A stretch of 64,000 nt of DNA from Daedaleopsis sinensis. Taxonomy: Eukaryota > Basidiomycota > Agaricomycetes > Polyporales > Polyporaceae. The stretch covers positions 496,001 to 560,000 of the forward strand of contig CM066300.1 in the NCBI GenBank assembly GCA_033807695.1, read 5' to 3'. The first letter of the stretch is position 1. Each line of letters opens with the position of its first letter. A model generated the notes under the pieces. It was not told where the DNA came from. It made no database searches and worked only from the letters and a program-made list of their open reading frames with translations. The translations under genes were made by a program, and so were the position numbers. Positions 47,728 to 58,560 of the stretch are shown piece by piece.

Positions 47728-49594
47728 TGCCAGTAGCCGGGGTCGAGGACCGTTCGAGTGATCCTCGCTCTTGCTCTCGGACTTGGACTTGGACTTGGAC
47801 TCGGGCGCGCGACCGTGCTGCGCAGCGCGCTGGAGGATGCGAGCGTGAGGCTGTACGGTGAATCTGATGAGGAGCTGCGGACTGTCAGTTGGCGTTGGCG
47901 TCACAGCACGAAAGAAGACGACAAGGCAGAGAATCACGGCGACGCTCGCAGAGGTGGATATCGGCCGTCCGAGGGTGGAATATCCGGAGTGGACGGAGAG
48001 ACTGTCATGGTCAGTAAGTGCACATGTGGTCTGCTAGCGATACGGCACTCACCGGTACTCCCGGCGTCCTGCAAACGCAGCTCGTCTGCTGCGGCTTCCT
48101 GCTGGCGACACGACCCAGAGCACGGGTCCGAGCCTCCTCGCCGAGAACAGGGCCAGCGGAATGAATGCAGGTGAGTGATCAGAAAGCAGAAGCAGAACCC
48201 CGATCGAGAGCAGCGATGGTGCACGTTGAGCGTTGAAGTCGCGCCGTGCAGCACCCTGCAGCGACCCTAGGCTACCTGCACAACGTCCACGCGGGCGCCG
48301 ACGGAGGTAACCTGGGGTCACGCACTGCGTCAGACTCCGAGCAGTCGGTTGTTCCTCCCAAGTATCACATTGGCCTCCTACTGGCCCGTCCGAGTCGACG
48401 TCATCGAGTGCGTGGTAGGCCAATGTGACTGGTGCCACTAACCCTGCGCCGGGTGGGCGGTGCGTTTAACTCAGCCTTCAAGCGAGCGACGAGGGACACA
48501 TGATGCACACTCACCAGGTCCAGCATCTGCGGTGTGCTGATCTTCTCCCAGGGTCTGGGTTACCCACCGCCGTGACAACATGGCATGAGCAACGAGCATG
48601 AAACGCAGGTCTTCGTTCGCCGTTGAGGCGAGGGCGTGCACGTCCAACACACGCGTGCTCGCCCACTGCCCATGGCCCCTTGCTACGTAGGCACGGCGGA
48701 TCCGAGTCCGGAGCCCGTGTGCAAGTGTGCAAGTCCCAGTCGTACGTAGCCGTCCTTGGGCGCGCCCGATCGAGTCCCAAACTCCCAGCCACCGGCGTTT
48801 TGGGTGTGCTGGGCGTAGCTGCTGCGATCGACAATGGGCAGCGGTGTGCGCGCGGCGGCGGTCTCTGATAGAGTAGCGCACCGCTGATATCGCGCGTGAA
48901 GGCCCGGACGTGTTCGCTGTACAGCAAATCTGCCAGCGGGCCTCTCGCGTGGGCGTGGGCGGGCGTGCGTACGATACGATGGAGCCTGAATGCTGTACGT
49001 GCAAGTACGTTCCTCTCGGAAGGGCCGTCCGCGGGCGGGGGTGGAGATGCACAGAGTCGCGGGCTGCAGCGCTCGTCGTACCGTACTACGAGGAGGACGC
49101 GAGTCGGAGGCGGTGCAGGTGGCAGCGCGGCTCGGACGCCCGCGAGCCATGGCATCATCGCGCACGCGTTTTGAATATGGCGTCCTAATCGCGAGGCTCT
49201 AAATGAACGCGAGGGCGAACTGAATGGGCCGATTATGATGCTGCGACTGAATGCCCGTCCGCAAGTATTGAATGCTGAATACTGAATGCGCGACCTCGAC
49301 TGGCGCTCGCCGCAGTCGGCAGCGCGCGCGCGAGCGTCGAGTGGGAACAGATGAGTCATCCGCCCCGGCCAACAAGGCCCGTTCCGCGAGCGCGCAAACC
49401 CGCGTGGCAGCCCGGCGGATTCCGTCCGTTTGGACCATCGACGACGAATCGGGCAAGAGCGCCGGCGCTCGTGTTTTTGACCGCGACGCCACTGGAAGCG
49501 GTCGGACGCCCACCGACACCGTCACGAGCCCGAGCCCGAGTCGTGCCCGAGGGCCCGAGCCGCCGCCCGCGTCCCTGGCGGTCAACGTTACTTA
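47728..49594 (-). other. Weak evidence for a minus-strand spliced transcript
   Basis: Minus-strand donors GTAAGT (near 49594), GTGAGT (48521 and 48053) and GTAAGT (47727) fall in sequence. The segment between an acceptor AACTGACAG (near 47890) and the last donor reads LLIRFTVQPHARILQRAA then a Lys/Ser-rich tail. No domain is recognised and the parts were not joined into one frame. It could be a non-coding RNA or chance. Confidence 0.18.
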
Positions 49595-51682
49595 CGGTGC
49601 GCAGTCCGCACTAGGCCGTACGCGTACCAGTCCGTACCGCACCCGCGGGGTCCGGACTTTGACATCGGGCGGGCATTTCGACGAGAGTGCCGATCCCGCT
49701 GGCAAAGCGAGAAGGTGCAAGCTGCCAAAACCCAGTGATGTTGATTCGGAGTCCTACAGGCTCGTCATTGACGTTTGCATGCTCGGCGAGCGCGTTCGAA
49801 CGCGGGGCGCGAGGCGGAGGACCCGGTACCCAGTACTCAGGAGACGACGGGTCACCGTGACGGAACGCGCCATCAGCGGCAGAAGGTGTGACTCGGATCG
49901 GAATATTAATCTGTCGAAAAGGCTCAGGAGGACGCTGGCGGTGAGTATCCAGTATGTACGTGTACTTGCCGCAATAACATTGAACCACACAGTGCTTACT
50001 TACAGCTGGCACTGCGCCATTCCACGCACCACAGGTCCACAAAGTGGCAGGCTGGCGGCTGGCCGCTGCAGGGATCGGCCAGGCCAACCAGTCCAGCGCT
50101 AGCCGACGTCAACGTCTTCGCGACAGAAGCCGCACGGGCGCGGTATGACGCTCATCGCGCGGGTCCCGAGTCGCTGGCGTCGCTTGACCCTCCCTCGAGC
50201 CTGCCTCGGCCTCGGCGACGACTCGGACGGTGCAAACGTCCTCCTAGTCTCCACCGGACGGACATACGACCGTCGCGAACACACTGCAGCTGCTAGTGAG
50301 CATGTACATACTTGCTAAAGACTTGCAGGATTCAGGGTAAGTATTCACCAGTACTGACCGGTCGACCATGGACAGGTCCAGCCCACTGGCACACTCACGA
50401 CTCACGACTCACGACGCACCACTCACGCGCACGACTGCGCTTCGCGACTCCGGTACTTGCATGGAAAACAGGAAGCACCCGCGGCAGTCTCGACTCTTTT
50501 GCCCGACGCGTGCGCGTTCAAGTTGGACGAGAGCGAAAGCGAAAGCGAAAGCGCCAGCAGCCTCAGCCTGACGAGATCCCGACGCGGGTTCACAGTGACA
50601 CCGTCGCGGTCCGCACGCGTGCCCCTCCCGCGGCGGGTGGCATGTGCGTCACGCGTGGTGCGTTGTGCGTTGTAACTTGTGCGACTCGATCCTGAAGTTG
50701 ACGTTGGACTCTCGCAGAGTGGACCGAGCTTCAAGCTTCAAGCTTCAACGTTTCAGCTTCAACTTCAAGAACAGTCACACTGTACTATACATGTGTGTCA
50801 ACAGTTGGCCCTAGTGCTGTGGGCAGGGCGTGACGCGTGACGGTCTGGATCTGCCAGGCTGGGTCGGTATATATGTGTGTGCGATCGTTAATCTCGTTCA
50901 AGTTCTTGACTCCCGCCCGTTTTCCCGACGAACTTACTGTGTTCACGCAGGCTGATCGGCACACGCCTCCGACGCGAGTCTATGGCCATACAGTCGGCCG
51001 CGGGCTCGCACCGGTACCGGTCGCACACCTATTAGTGCGAGTGCTAGTGCGTGCGTATACTTGCCCCGAGCTCAATTCTCGGAGCACTACTTAATACTTA
51101 GGTGTGCACTCGGTACAGCAGACAGCAGTGCTCAAGAGTCAATACCCCGATACTCATTCAAACGTATTCAGTATCCAGTATTCAGCACTCGTCCCACACG
51201 GTACCACTCCATATCGCGATCGCCACCGTGCCGCCGTGTCGCCGCACTAAGCATGCAGTAGAAGTTGAATACAAGTTATGCCTCCGCATCCGAGTCCGCC
51301 TCCGAGTCCGAGTCCGCACCCGACGAGATCTCGCTGCACCCAATCTCTACACCGCTACCGCTCCATGCTATATATGATCGCGGTCCCCGGGCCCCACTGG
51401 CAACTGCAATAGCAATAGCAATAGCACGCGAGAGCACGCGCCGGGTCCCGAGCCCGGACGCTGCCAGTGCAGTCCGAGTCGTCCGAGTCGTCGTCGAGCC
51501 TCCGAGTCGTGGGTCGTGGGTCGTGGGTCGTGGCCCGTGGGTCGTCGAACGCGACGCCCGTCGTAGGAGGTCGCAGGCGGCAGGTAAAATTCGCGGTCCG
51601 TCGCGGTGTGGAGTCGAGGACACGCAGAGCTCTCGGCCGGATGCAGTATTCGACGGCTCGGCACCGACTAGTATTGATCACT

Positions 51683-51803
51683 TCCAGTGCCAGTTCCAGT
51701 CCCAGTCCCAGTCCCAGTCCCAGTGCTGCTGCATCGTCGACGTCGGTTCATGCACTGGAACTGGAACTGGAACTGGAACTGGAACTGGAACTGGAACTGG
51801 AAC
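51683..51803. repeat. Facing inverted hexanucleotide arrays
   Basis: About seven CCAGTN units (mostly CCAGTC) at 51683-51725 are followed, after 27 bases, by about eight ACTGGA units at 51753-51803. The second array is the complement of the first with one mismatch per unit, so either strand can fold into a long hairpin. Confidence 0.9.
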
Positions 51804-53522
51804 ATGCCTGCCATGATTACTCTGCAGTGTGACCTACTGTGACCGTGCAGCCGTGCGTGCGTCTGCGCGGAGAAAGAGCAGGAAGACTCCGGTCTCGTGC
51901 TACCGTGACCAGGTGGGGTTAGAGCTCAGATCTCGGAACGGGCAGGCTGCTTACCTTGGTAGCTATAGCTATACCAGAACATTCCTCTGGCAGTCACAGC
52001 ACGAGCACGAGCACGCGGCGGGCCCGACTATATCGATGTATGCATATGCATATGCATATGTATGTGTGCATCCGCGATTTCCCCCGCCCGACTCGATATC
52101 TCGAAGTCGGAAGTCCAACGAGAACTCAGGCGAAGCGAACTTGTCACGTTGTCCCAGTAAGTGTGCACCAACTGCCCTGGCCCAGTACTAGTACTACTAG
52201 TGCCCACGCACCCGGTCGCCATGAGCACGCTCCGAGTCCAATGCCGTCTCTAGCTCTGCCGCCGCGGCGCGAGAAACAAAGTGACCACGTTAACGCTACC
52301 TCGAACCGGCATCACACGCGAGGAACGATCTGACGATTCTGACGGCGTCCTCCTCTGGCGTCCTAGCGGCTTGCAGCAGATCGCCGGCGGCCGCTGCGCT
52401 CGCTCGCTCGTACGCGTTTGTTGCCACTGCCAGTTGACAGGCGTGCGCGCAGCGCCGTGCGATTGGCGTTGTTCCGCGTCCGCGTCCGCTCGAGGAGGAT
52501 GCCGTGACGGTCATGTCGCGCAGCACTAGTACGTCGCGGGCGCAGATCCATCGCCGTGGCCGTGGCCGTTCGAACTTCGGGCGACGCTGGGCTCTCCGAG
52601 GGAGGCTGTACGAGTTGGCAGCTTCCGGGGGTGTACCGTGTACCGTCTACCGTGTCGTCGACATCAGCCTGCAGGGCGGGGCCGCGAATCGAAATTCAAA
52701 TTGCGCGCACGCGCACGCGATCCCCGAATTCGGCGCTGCCGCGTGTGCTAGCGCTTCCGTGCGCCCGGCCACGGTAGCTCGTTCAAGTTGCATGGTTGCA
52801 ATGTGCGTCCTTGTATGCTCAGTGCTCACGGTGCGCCGCCGGCGACTCGCGAGGATATGCGTTCTGGAGGGCGGCGCTTGGGGGGGAGTGACGGCGAGCA
52901 TCATGGGACCGTGCACCGCGCGTCCGTGGGCGGCGGCGTGACCGTCGAAGCAGCCGGGGACGGCCGAGGCCGGGAGCGTGACACGGGCGGCGCCTGGGCT
53001 GGGAGCAGCGGGGGTGGGAAACCGGGGAAAAGCAGGAAAAGGGAAAAGCAGGAAAAGGGAAGGCGGGCGAAAGGGAGACCGCCAGAGTGGACGGAATCTG
53101 GAAAGGCAAACTGGCCGGGGTCGGCGTGCGCGCCGGGGGAGGATTGCGGACGGGGGGCGGGGGATTGGCAGAGTGGGTGCCTTGTACAGCCATCTGGAGG
53201 GGATCTGGAGGGCATCTGAGGCCGAGGGAGGGCTGGGAGTCCCCGGGCGTTTCAGATGCGGAATCGAGGAGCAAGTCCGCGACTCGCCTCAGCCTGCGTT
53301 CTCGGACTCGGCGCGGCAAGAGATCATTTTCTCGCCCGCCCGTCCGAGCTATAACGCCAACCTCTGCCGTCCCTCTCCCGCTCTCCTCCCTGCTCCTCCA
53401 TCTCCCGTCTTCCAACCCCCAGCTTCTCCCACTCCTCCCACCGTCCTCAACCTCGCGCACACCACAAGTTCGTCATCCTGGCGGTCGTCCACCCTCCCCC
53501 GTCCCTCTCCCCGCCCCCCGCG

Positions 53523-55366
53523 ATGAGCCGCTATCAGCCACCATCCGCTGCCCACTATTCTCAGTCGGCAATTCCCGAGCCCCCCCTCCACGATCGCGAG
53601 CCCTCCCCCTCCGACTCTGAGTCCTCCTCCGCGTTCAACAGCTACCCCGACCCCGCCCACGACGACGCGCCCGCCCCAGGTATGTCCCCGCTCCTGCGAC
53701 TCTCACTCTCCCCGTGCCCACACCCCCCGCAGACGACCCGTACCATGCCCTCACCTCCCAGACCCTCAACGCGGACGGCACCCCGAAACGGCCGATGAAC
53801 GCGTTCATGATCTTCGCCCGCAAACGGCGGCCGCAGATATCCGCCGCCAACCAGATGATGCGCACCGGCGACGTGAGCAAGATCCTCAGCAAAGAATGGA
53901 ACACGATGGAAATGGTCCGTCCTTGTCCTATCCTCTGCCCTTCTTCCTCGCCTCCGTCCCGCGCGCACGCACTCACGCACTCACGCACGCCCCCGCAGTC
54001 CGAGAAGAAGTTCTACCTGGACCAGGCGAAGAAGCTCAAGGACAACTTCAACTCAAAGTACCCCGACTACGTCTACCGCCGCCGCCCGAACAACTCCCGC
54101 AAGAAGCGCCGCCCCGACCCCGCGCACGACCCCGACGCCCCCGACGCGGGCCCCGCCGGCAGCCCCGACGCCGACGACGACCCCACGCCGTACGACGACC
54201 CGTCCCCCGTCGACCCCGACGACCCGCTCGCCGCGCCCGCGCCCTTCCCCCATCCGCATCCGCATCCCCCCCATCGCCCACACACGCACGCGCACGCGCT
54301 GAGCCCGCCGCTCTACCACCCGCACGACCCCGCGTGCTCGTACCCGTACGCGTCCGACTTCCACCCCCCCACGCACGCGCACGCGCACGCGCACCACCAC
54401 CGCCTCGCGCACCTGCACGCGCACGGGGACCCGGCGCTGCCCTCGAGCATCGGGCCCGTGCGCACCGCGTCCCTCGAGGGCGTGCACCCGTACTCCAACC
54501 CGCACCCGCACTCGCTCTACCCGTCTCACCCGTCGCACCCGTCGCACCCGTCCCAGCTCTACGGCGGCGGCGGCGGTGGCGGTGGAGGAGGAGGAGGGGG
54601 AGGAGGCGGGGGACTCGCGGGCTGGGAGCCGCCGCGCGGCGGGGGCGCTGGGGCTGGGGCTGGGGCCGGGGCGCGCGCGAGCTGGCCCGTCATGCTCCCC
54701 GCGCTCGACACGAACGTCGGCGTCGCGCGCCAGCAGCGCTTCGGCGCGCTCAGCGTCAACGGCCACCCGCACCCGCACCCACACCCGTCGCATCTCGGCC
54801 CCCACGGAAATGGGCACGGGCACGGACACGGACACGGGAAGGCAGACGCGTACTCCCCGACGCCGTCCGTGCCCGCGCGGCCGTGGTCGAGCGCGACGTC
54901 CAGCAGCTCCTCCAGCGCCTCTGCGTCCCACTCTGCGTCCCACTCCGCCTCCGCCTCTGCCTCTGCGTCGAATCCCAGCGCGGGCCCGAACGCGAACGCG
55001 TTCCCGACGCTCAACTCTGCGTTCTTCCCGCACGAGAGCCCCGCGAGCAAGGCGCTCGACCTCTCCCCGCCCCCACCCCCACCCGGGCCGAGCGCGGCGG
55101 ACTACTACGGCGCGGCCCCCGCGCGGCGCACGAGCCAGGACGGGTACGGCTCTTACGCGGGTTGGCAGCAGCAGCAGCAGCAGCAGTACGGCCGCCCGCC
55201 ATCTGCAGGCGCGGGGCCGGGACAGGGAGGGGGACAGGGAGGACAGGGACAGGGAGGAGGGGGGCCGGGCGGGGGGCGGCTGTCGATGGCGTACTCGCCG
55301 GGTGCGGGTGCGGACGGGGCGCGCGCGCATTTGGGGTTCTGGGACGAGCGGCTCGGGGGCCGGTGA
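53523..55366 (+). CDS. HMG-box transcription factor (MATA_HMG/SOX-like)
   Basis: Exons 53523-53679, 53733-53914 and 53999-55366 give 568 residues. A single sequence-specific HMG box spans ~70-142: KRPMNAFMIFARKRRPQI, GDVSKILSKEWNTM, EKKFYLDQAKKLKDNF, then the basic tail KYPDYVYRRRPNNSRKKRR. The box is split by an intron after residue 113. It belongs to the class that includes fungal mating-type and Rox1/Ste11-like regulators of development. The remaining ~420 residues are extreme low complexity: Asp/Pro, His-Pro and His-Ala repeats, a run of ~16 Gly, Ser-Ala repeats and a Gln run, all unlikely to fold. Long open frames in other phases across 53.9-56.3 kb are shadows of this composition. The gene is isolated, with ~10 kb and ~7 kb of gene-poor DNA on its sides. 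Confidence 0.9.
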
Positions 55367-57441
55367 TGGTGATGGTGACGCTTGCGCTTGCGCGGATGGC
55401 ACCACTGGGCAGAGAAGTCGAAGTTCAGGTTGACGTCAGGCAAGGCAAGACAGGACAGGACAGGACAGGGCAGGGCAGGGCAGGGACGCGGGGTCGGGGT
55501 CGGGCCGACTCGCGAGAGCAGCGTCAGCGGTCGCCGTACGCGTGGCCCATCGGTCGACAGCGACGGCGACATGGACATCGATGGACGAACACTCGACGAC
55601 GCGCCGCCCGCGCGCGGACACTGACAGCGCCAGCGGAGGCGACTTCGGTGTGCGCGTGTGCGCGCGCGCGGTCTGCAAGTGCCAGTGCCCGTATCTCCAT
55701 CCGTCCGTTCTCCATCCGTCCGTCCCTTTTGGCACGCACGCACGCACGCACGCGCACGTCCTCGATGTCGGACATCATGATCTTCCCCAAGTTCAAATTC
55801 CTCCGCCCCGCCGCCCCGCCGTGCCGACGCGGCCCGTGGTCCCGCCTCTGCCTCCGCCTCCGCCTCCGCCTTCTGTCGCGGTACGTGACGGGTGGGCTGC
55901 CCCGCCGCCGATTGGTTTTGCTTTCGAATTCACTCTACGCTACGTTACGCTATGCTCGCATGGACCTACATAATACCCGACCGCTGAATACCACCGCGCA
56001 TCCTGCTCCTCCTCGTCCTTGTCCTCGTCCTCCGTCTCCGCGCCGTCGTTGTCATCGTCGTATCTGTCTCTGTCTCTGTCTGTCTGTCCGTCCGTCCGTC
56101 CCGTCCCTCCGTCCGTGCGCCAGGCACAGCTTATGCACCGGCGTCGTGCTCCGCATGCTACTGCTACTGCTACCGACCGCTATTGCTACTACATGTATCA
56201 TGCGCCCCGCACGCCCCCTGATCCTGCTCTCGCATCCGCATCCGCATCCACAGCCGCATATCCGCACCCGTACCCGTACCCGTACCCGTATCCGTATGAT
56301 GTAGTGCCATGCATCCCTCTGTACGACCGCCCGCTAGACTACATACATATACACCTCTTGCTCTTGCTCTCGCTCTCAGTCGCAGCCGCAGCCGCAGGAG
56401 GTATCTTCAACTTCGAGTCCCACCGTGACGCGCACACTCCGAGGACGCCAAACCACCGCGCCGCGCACAGTCGCAGCTCGGGGGCGATCGCGCACACCCC
56501 GGGCCCGTGGCTACTTGACATTTCAAGTACAGATCGCAAGCTCGCAACGCAAACGGACGTGCCAGTGACATTGACATTGCAATTCCGAATCCGAATCCGA
56601 ATCTGCAGCGCCTCCGGATCCGACGAGGACGAGTCGCTCGGCGTCCAATGCTAATGCCGATCGCGCGTGCGCAGGCTACTTACTAGTGCGAGTGTCCCAC
56701 CGCGCCCCGGGCTCGGGCGGCGCAGCACCCCGCCCAGCAGCAGCAGCAGCGCACCGCAGCGACAGGAGAAAGCCATGTCGCGCGTACGGCATTCTATCCC
56801 ACCCCGTCCCACGCTGCAGACCGACTCGGAGCTCGGTAAGATACTCCTTGATCAGCCTCAGCCGGCCGGACATACGACTTGCATCACTGGCATCGCGCGC
56901 AGCACTAGCCAGGGCCTGCAGCTGGTACAGATCACTGGGCCTGGCACGACCACGACCACGACCACAACACGACACGAATTCGAACACGAATTCGAACTGG
57001 CAACTGGTGCCGGCGGCGCGGCTGCAGTAGCGTTACTGAGCGCTGAGCGCCGAGCGCTGAGCGGGCGCGGTGTGCTGACACACGCGCGGGCTCGCTCGTC
57101 GTGTGCGGTGTGTCAATGTCAAATGGATATCGATGGCCGAGTCCGTCTGGCACGCACCGCCAGCTTTCCCCGGAGCAGAAGTGCTTGACTTAAGTTGGGC
57201 CTTAACCCGCTGCCACTCGACGCCGGCGTGTGTTGCACTCGTCTGGGGACCTGCGCAGGGAGGAGCTGCGACGCTCGACGCTCGACGCTCGACTCGCCCA
57301 CACTCAAACTCAAATTCAAATTCAGACTCGGGGTGTCTGGAGACTGGCAGGCCCCAGGGCGCCCGGTCAAAGTAACGGCAGGTTGTCGAGGCCGTGGTAG
57401 TCGGAGCGGCCATTCGGATTCGGACATCCGATGCATTGAAT

Positions 57442-57472
57442 GTGCATGATGCATGATGCATGATGCATGATG
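57442..57472. repeat. GCATGAT heptanucleotide array
   Basis: About four and a half copies of a 7 bp unit containing the palindrome ATGCAT, so the array is partly self-complementary. Confidence 0.85.
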
Positions 57473-58529
57473 GAGCGTGCGAGATCGCGAGACGATCCGG
57501 TGCTTAACCCCGCCCGCGCGCGCGCGCAATTTGACGAGCACGGTCGGATCATGCATATGCCAATGGACGATGCGCGCAGGCCGCACGCTGAGGCTGAGGC
57601 TGCTCGAAATCGAAATCGAAATCGAGCTGCAGCTGGCGCCGTGTCGCCGTGTCGCTGCGAGATCATGCGATGATCATGATCAATGTCGAGCACACACTAA
57701 CCCGCTCGTACGTTACGCGTAGTCTGTGTAAATGGACCACGACGTGTTCTGACAAATTCAGCTTCAGCTTCAGCGTTAACGTTAGTATGCATGTACATAC
57801 TTAGTAGGCTGACTCACTGGAGTCTGGCAGTGGGGTTGCAGCCGTGCTCCATCAGATTCCTCCATTGGCAGGAGGTGACCGTGGGCACCGTTGGGACGGC
57901 GGGGCGAGGATGCTACGCGAGCCTGAGCGTCCGGCGGCGTGATGCGACGCGGTCAAAGTACGTGCGATCCAGCGACGCAACTGAGGCTAGCGCGCCCCTT
58001 CGCAGCGCCCAGCCAAGCTCGAGAGTCGCGTACAAGCTCAAGCTTCAAGCGTGCAGTGTGGGCGGCCAGCTGCAGGGAACGTCACTCCAGCGACATTCAT
58101 TCCGTCACGGTCGTGCCTCGCGCAATCATCAATGATGATTGGGCGGCCGCGATCGTCCGCTCCTTGGTATGTACTTGGTCGCCGTCGGGAGCGCGGGCTC
58201 TCCCTGCACAGGTCTGGGCGGGCCCGCTCGACGGTGCAGGACATCGATTCTCATGGCGGGCGGCGGTGCTGAGTAAGGCGGGAGGTGCTTTCTCCCCGCG
58301 TGTGTGCGCGGGCCGGCGCGCGCGGTGGCGATCGCGATGGTGCGTCGCGACTCGTACGCGTACGTACGCGTACTATTGAGTACGTACGCGGTGCGTGCCT
58401 GCAGAGAGTACTGGCCTGTATTGACTGGGTGGCCCTGGCAGAGCACCGGATGCACTGGGTGGCGCGAGGGCTGAATTGTGATTTCAGAATTGTGCCGATT
58501 TGGCGGGTCGCAGTGACGGATCGACGGTG

Positions 58530-58560
58530 CATTCATTCATTCATTCATTCATTCATTCAC
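58530..58560. repeat. ATTC tetranucleotide array
   Basis: Nearly eight perfect copies of ATTC; a shorter second run lies ~20 bases downstream (CATTCATTCATTCATG). Confidence 0.9.

Larger units (their letters stand above)
43152..53522. other. 10.4 kb gene-poor, repeat-rich GC stretch upstream of the HMG-box gene
   Basis: No gene with a recognisable domain was found on either strand. Long open frames overlap on both strands (for example 45556-46230 plus against 46054-46941 minus), as expected in GC-rich DNA with few stops. Short tandem arrays of 6-7 bp units are frequent: 46761-46792, 47779-47802, 51507-51543 and the inverted pair at 51683-51803. Minus-strand donor sites at about 48521, 48053 and 47727 hint at a spliced transcript. 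The DNA just before 53523 is CT-rich and fits the HMG gene promoter. Confidence 0.5.

Noticed and set aside
51460..51830. Interspersed repeats considered as a CRISPR array
   Set aside because: Units are 6-7 bp and directly adjacent without spacers, and the genome is eukaryotic.
53896..56304. 802-codon open frame over the HMG-box gene, and a 450-codon one on the opposite strand
   Set aside because: Both overlap the HMG-box gene in other phases and consist of Arg/Pro/Ala-rich translation of GC-rich repeats; the intact HMG domain and splice sites belong to the frame annotated.
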